Shown: positions 4,794-6,213 of the stretch, piece after piece | Position numbering within the stretch: position 1 is the first letter of the stretch | How the letters are laid out: each line of letters begins with the position of its first letter | NCBI GenBank assembly: GCA_015661035.1 | Contig: JACVJA010000093.1 | Span: 1 to 6,213 of the forward strand | DNA from: Candidatus Calidifonticultor daggyaiensis | Lineage (GTDB): Bacteria > Actinomycetota > Humimicrobiia > Humimicrobiales > Humimicrobiaceae | Direction: 5' to 3' | DNA length: 6,213 nucleotides | Notes under the pieces: model-generated | The model's input: the letters and a program-made list of their open reading frames with translations, nothing else | What the model was told of the DNA's origin: nothing | Database searches by the model: none | Made by a program: the position numbers and the translations under genes

Positions 4794-5885
4794 ATGTCAT
4801 TAAGAATTAACCAGAATATTTCAGCGCTAATTGCAAACAGAAACTTAGCTACAACAAGTAATAATATAGCAAAATCTCTAGAAAAACTCTCATCTGGACT
4901 CAGAATTAACAGGGCTGCAGATGATGCAGCAGGTCTTGGAATATCAGAAAAAATTAGATCTCAAATTAAAGGACTAAACCAAGCTCAAAGAAATGCCCAG
5001 GATGGAATTTCTCTTATCCAAACAGCAGAAGGTGCTTTAACTGAAGCATCAGGTATACTTATTAGAATGAGAGAATTAGCAGTACAAGCCGCAAATGGTT
5101 CGATAACAGATGGTGATAGACAAAACATATCTGCAGAGGTTAATCAATTAATAGCAGAACTTGATAGAATTGCAGAAACAACACAGTTTAATACAAAATC
5201 CCTTCTTTCAGGTCAAGCAGTTAATGCTGCTATTGGATTTACGGCTTCTTTAGATGGGGTAAGCGCTACAATTGTAAATGCTTCAAGTGTAACAAATGCA
5301 ACCTACACAATACTAGCTACTTATGCTGATGACAGTATGGACTACACAATAAGCATAGGTACACAAGTTGTAGCCAGTGGAGATGACCTAACTTCAGCAG
5401 CAACTGCAACTGTAAACGGCATCCGGTTTACAATTGGTGCAACTGCAAATGGGACTGCAACTCTTCTTGCAACTGCAGCATATAATACTGATCAGTCATT
5501 TAGTTTTCATATTGGAGCTAATGCAGACCAGACTACTTCCTTTATAATTAAAGCAATGGACACCAGATCTCTTGGAGTAAATGTTGTAGATGTTTCTACT
5601 GTTACAGGTGCAAATACTGCTATTTCCTTAATTGATTCTGCAATAACCACAGTTGCAAGCCAGAGATCGACTCTTGGTGCAGCTCAAAACAGATTAGAGC
5701 ATACAATTAACAACTTAAACGTTGCTTCAGAAAACTTAAGTGCTTCTGAATCGAGGATTAGGGATGTTGATATGGCGTTTGAAATGACAAACTATACCAA
5801 GAATCAGATTATGCTGCAGGCTGGTGTAGCAATGCTTGCTCAAGCTAATGTTTCACCACAAATGGTTTTACAGTTGTTAAGGTAG
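4794..5885 (+). CDS. hag: flagellin, major filament protein
   Basis: Exported subunit that polymerises into the filament; inside the cell it also binds FliW and so sets CsrA activity. The protein has 363 residues. The conserved N-terminal D0/D1 domain (about 1-140) includes NISALIANRNL, LEKLSSGLRINRAADDAAGL (29-48) and RMRELAVQAANG (91-102), the last being the segment recognised by TLR5 in many flagellins. Residues about 141-235 are a variable alanine/threonine-rich beta domain. FHIGANADQT (238-247) to LGVNVVDV marks re-entry to D1, and the C-terminal D0 helix runs through ENLSASESRIRDVDMAFEM to the typical end VLQLLR. There is no cysteine. AAGGAG (4781-4786) lies seven bases before the ATG. 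Base composition is visibly less AT-extreme than in its neighbours, as expected for a highly expressed gene. It is transcribed alone from the sigma-28 promoter and ends at the hairpin at 5900. Confidence 0.98.
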   Translation: MSLRINQNISALIANRNLATTSNNIAKSLEKLSSGLRINRAADDAAGLGISEKIRSQIKGLNQAQRNAQDGISLIQTAEGALTEASGILIRMRELAVQAANGSITDGDRQNISAEVNQLIAELDRIAETTQFNTKSLLSGQAVNAAIGFTASLDGVSATIVNASSVTNATYTILATYADDSMDYTISIGTQVVASGDDLTSAATATVNGIRFTIGATANGTATLLATAAYNTDQSFSFHIGANADQTTSFIIKAMDTRSLGVNVVDVSTVTGANTAISLIDSAITTVASQRSTLGAAQNRLEHTINNLNVASENLSASESRIRDVDMAFEMTNYTKNQIMLQAGVAMLAQANVSPQMVLQLLR

Positions 5886-5899
5886 TCTTAAGCATATTT

Positions 5900-5935
5900 A
5901 AATTATCGGGAGCGCTTGGCTCCCGATAATTTTTT
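5900..5935 (+). terminator. strong intrinsic terminator after flagellin
   Basis: A perfect 14-bp stem pairs 5900-5913 with 5919-5932. Its core is CGGGAGC with GCTCCCG and the loop is GCTTG. A run of six T (5930-5935) forms the end of the stem and continues past it. It lies 14 bases after the flagellin stop and is the most G/C-rich structure in the window. It should make flagellin a single-gene transcript. Confidence 0.96.
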
Positions 5936-5950
5936 AAGCTGTTAGCTTAA
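5934..5950 (+). promoter_or_regulatory. small second stem-loop after the terminator
   Basis: TTAAGCT (5934-5940) and AGCTTAA (5944-5950) form a perfect 7-bp stem with a GTT loop, followed by CCTTTAATTTT. It directly abuts the terminator's T-run and precedes the next gene's ribosome site. It may be a backup terminator or a processing stem. Confidence 0.4.
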
Positions 5951-5975
5951 CCTTTAATTTTAAAAAGGAGATATT

Positions 5976-6213
5976 GTGAAAAAAAATAACTTAGATAATT
6001 CTCAAAATTTAAATATACCTAGCATAAATTTTACTACAAAAATTGATAATATTAATTTGGGCAAAGATTTAATTTTAAATAATAAATTGGATTTAGAAAA
6101 ATTTAAAAATAATATTAATAAGTTATTAAGTGAAAAACAATATACAGATGTTTTGAGAAAATGTTATGACTTTTTAATTAATGCTGGAAAGTATAATTTG
6201 GAAATTTTAAATT
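5976..6213 (+). CDS. unrecognised protein, 3'-partial, helix-rich N-terminus
   Basis: The frame opens with GTG at 5976, five bases after AAGGAG (5965-5970, within AAAAAGGAG), and stays open to the window edge, giving 79 codons. I do not recognise the product. The first ~40 residues are asparagine- and lysine-rich and look disordered (starting MKKNNLDNSQ). Residues about 41-79 (NINKLLSEKQYTDVLRKCYD, then FLINAGKYNLEIL) look like an amphipathic helix pair, spaced as in a TPR repeat. Genes after flagellin in such clusters are often flagellin-modification enzymes, glycosyltransferases with TPR segments, FlaG or FliD, but nothing seen here decides among them. There is no signal peptide or membrane segment in the visible part. 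The strong terminator upstream means it needs its own promoter or read-through; no clear promoter is seen in the 40 bases between. Confidence 0.7.
   Translation, partial: MKKNNLDNSQNLNIPSINFTTKIDNINLGKDLILNNKLDLEKFKNNINKLLSEKQYTDVLRKCYDFLINAGKYNLEILN

Overview
This is a late flagellar (filament-assembly) block from a very AT-rich, motile bacterium. All genes lie on the plus strand in the order flgN (5' end missing) - flgK - flgL - fliW - csrA - flagellin (hag/fliC) - start of an unidentified gene (3' end missing). The flgK-flgL-fliW-csrA-flagellin order, the FliW/CsrA pair, GGAGG-type ribosome binding sites and a sigma-28 type flagellin promoter are all known from Firmicutes such as Bacillus and Clostridium relatives. 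Some spirochaetes and several uncultured phyla share much of this arrangement, so the sequence does not fix the phylum. Nothing here points to a phage, plasmid, insertion sequence, CRISPR array or RNA gene.

Layout: 2-889 is one reading frame open from the left edge, a secretion chaperone of the FlgN family that is much longer than usual. 955-2352 is FlgK and 2386-3291 is FlgL, the two hook-filament junction proteins that FlgN-type chaperones escort. 3359-3853 is FliW and 4069-4290 is CsrA. 4291-4793 is a 503-base non-coding stretch with a two-copy repeat, a good sigma-28 promoter (4589-4616) and a structured flagellin leader of about 170 nt. 4794-5885 is flagellin, closed by a strong intrinsic terminator (5900-5935). 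From 5976 an unrecognised gene begins with GTG and runs off the right edge.

How the parts work together: FlgN keeps FlgK and FlgL competent for export. These two form the junction on which flagellin polymerises. By established knowledge from Bacillus subtilis, free flagellin binds FliW; when flagellin is exported, FliW is released and binds CsrA, preventing CsrA from repressing flagellin translation at the leader. The window holds all the components of this homeostatic loop: fliW, csrA, flagellin and a leader with several GGA motifs, one being CAAGGA just upstream of a GGA-containing Shine-Dalgarno.

The least ordinary part is the flagellin leader. A hairpin loop there is perfectly complementary over 9 nt to a downstream segment, so an H-type pseudoknot is possible, and the same strand has a third 7-nt partner. 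A strong Shine-Dalgarno-like element followed by a three-codon ORF lies about 110 nt ahead of the real start. The oversized FlgN, with an in-frame 15-bp tandem duplication, is the main protein-level oddity. No wholly new system is evident; the novelty candidates are regulatory RNA structure and FlgN architecture.
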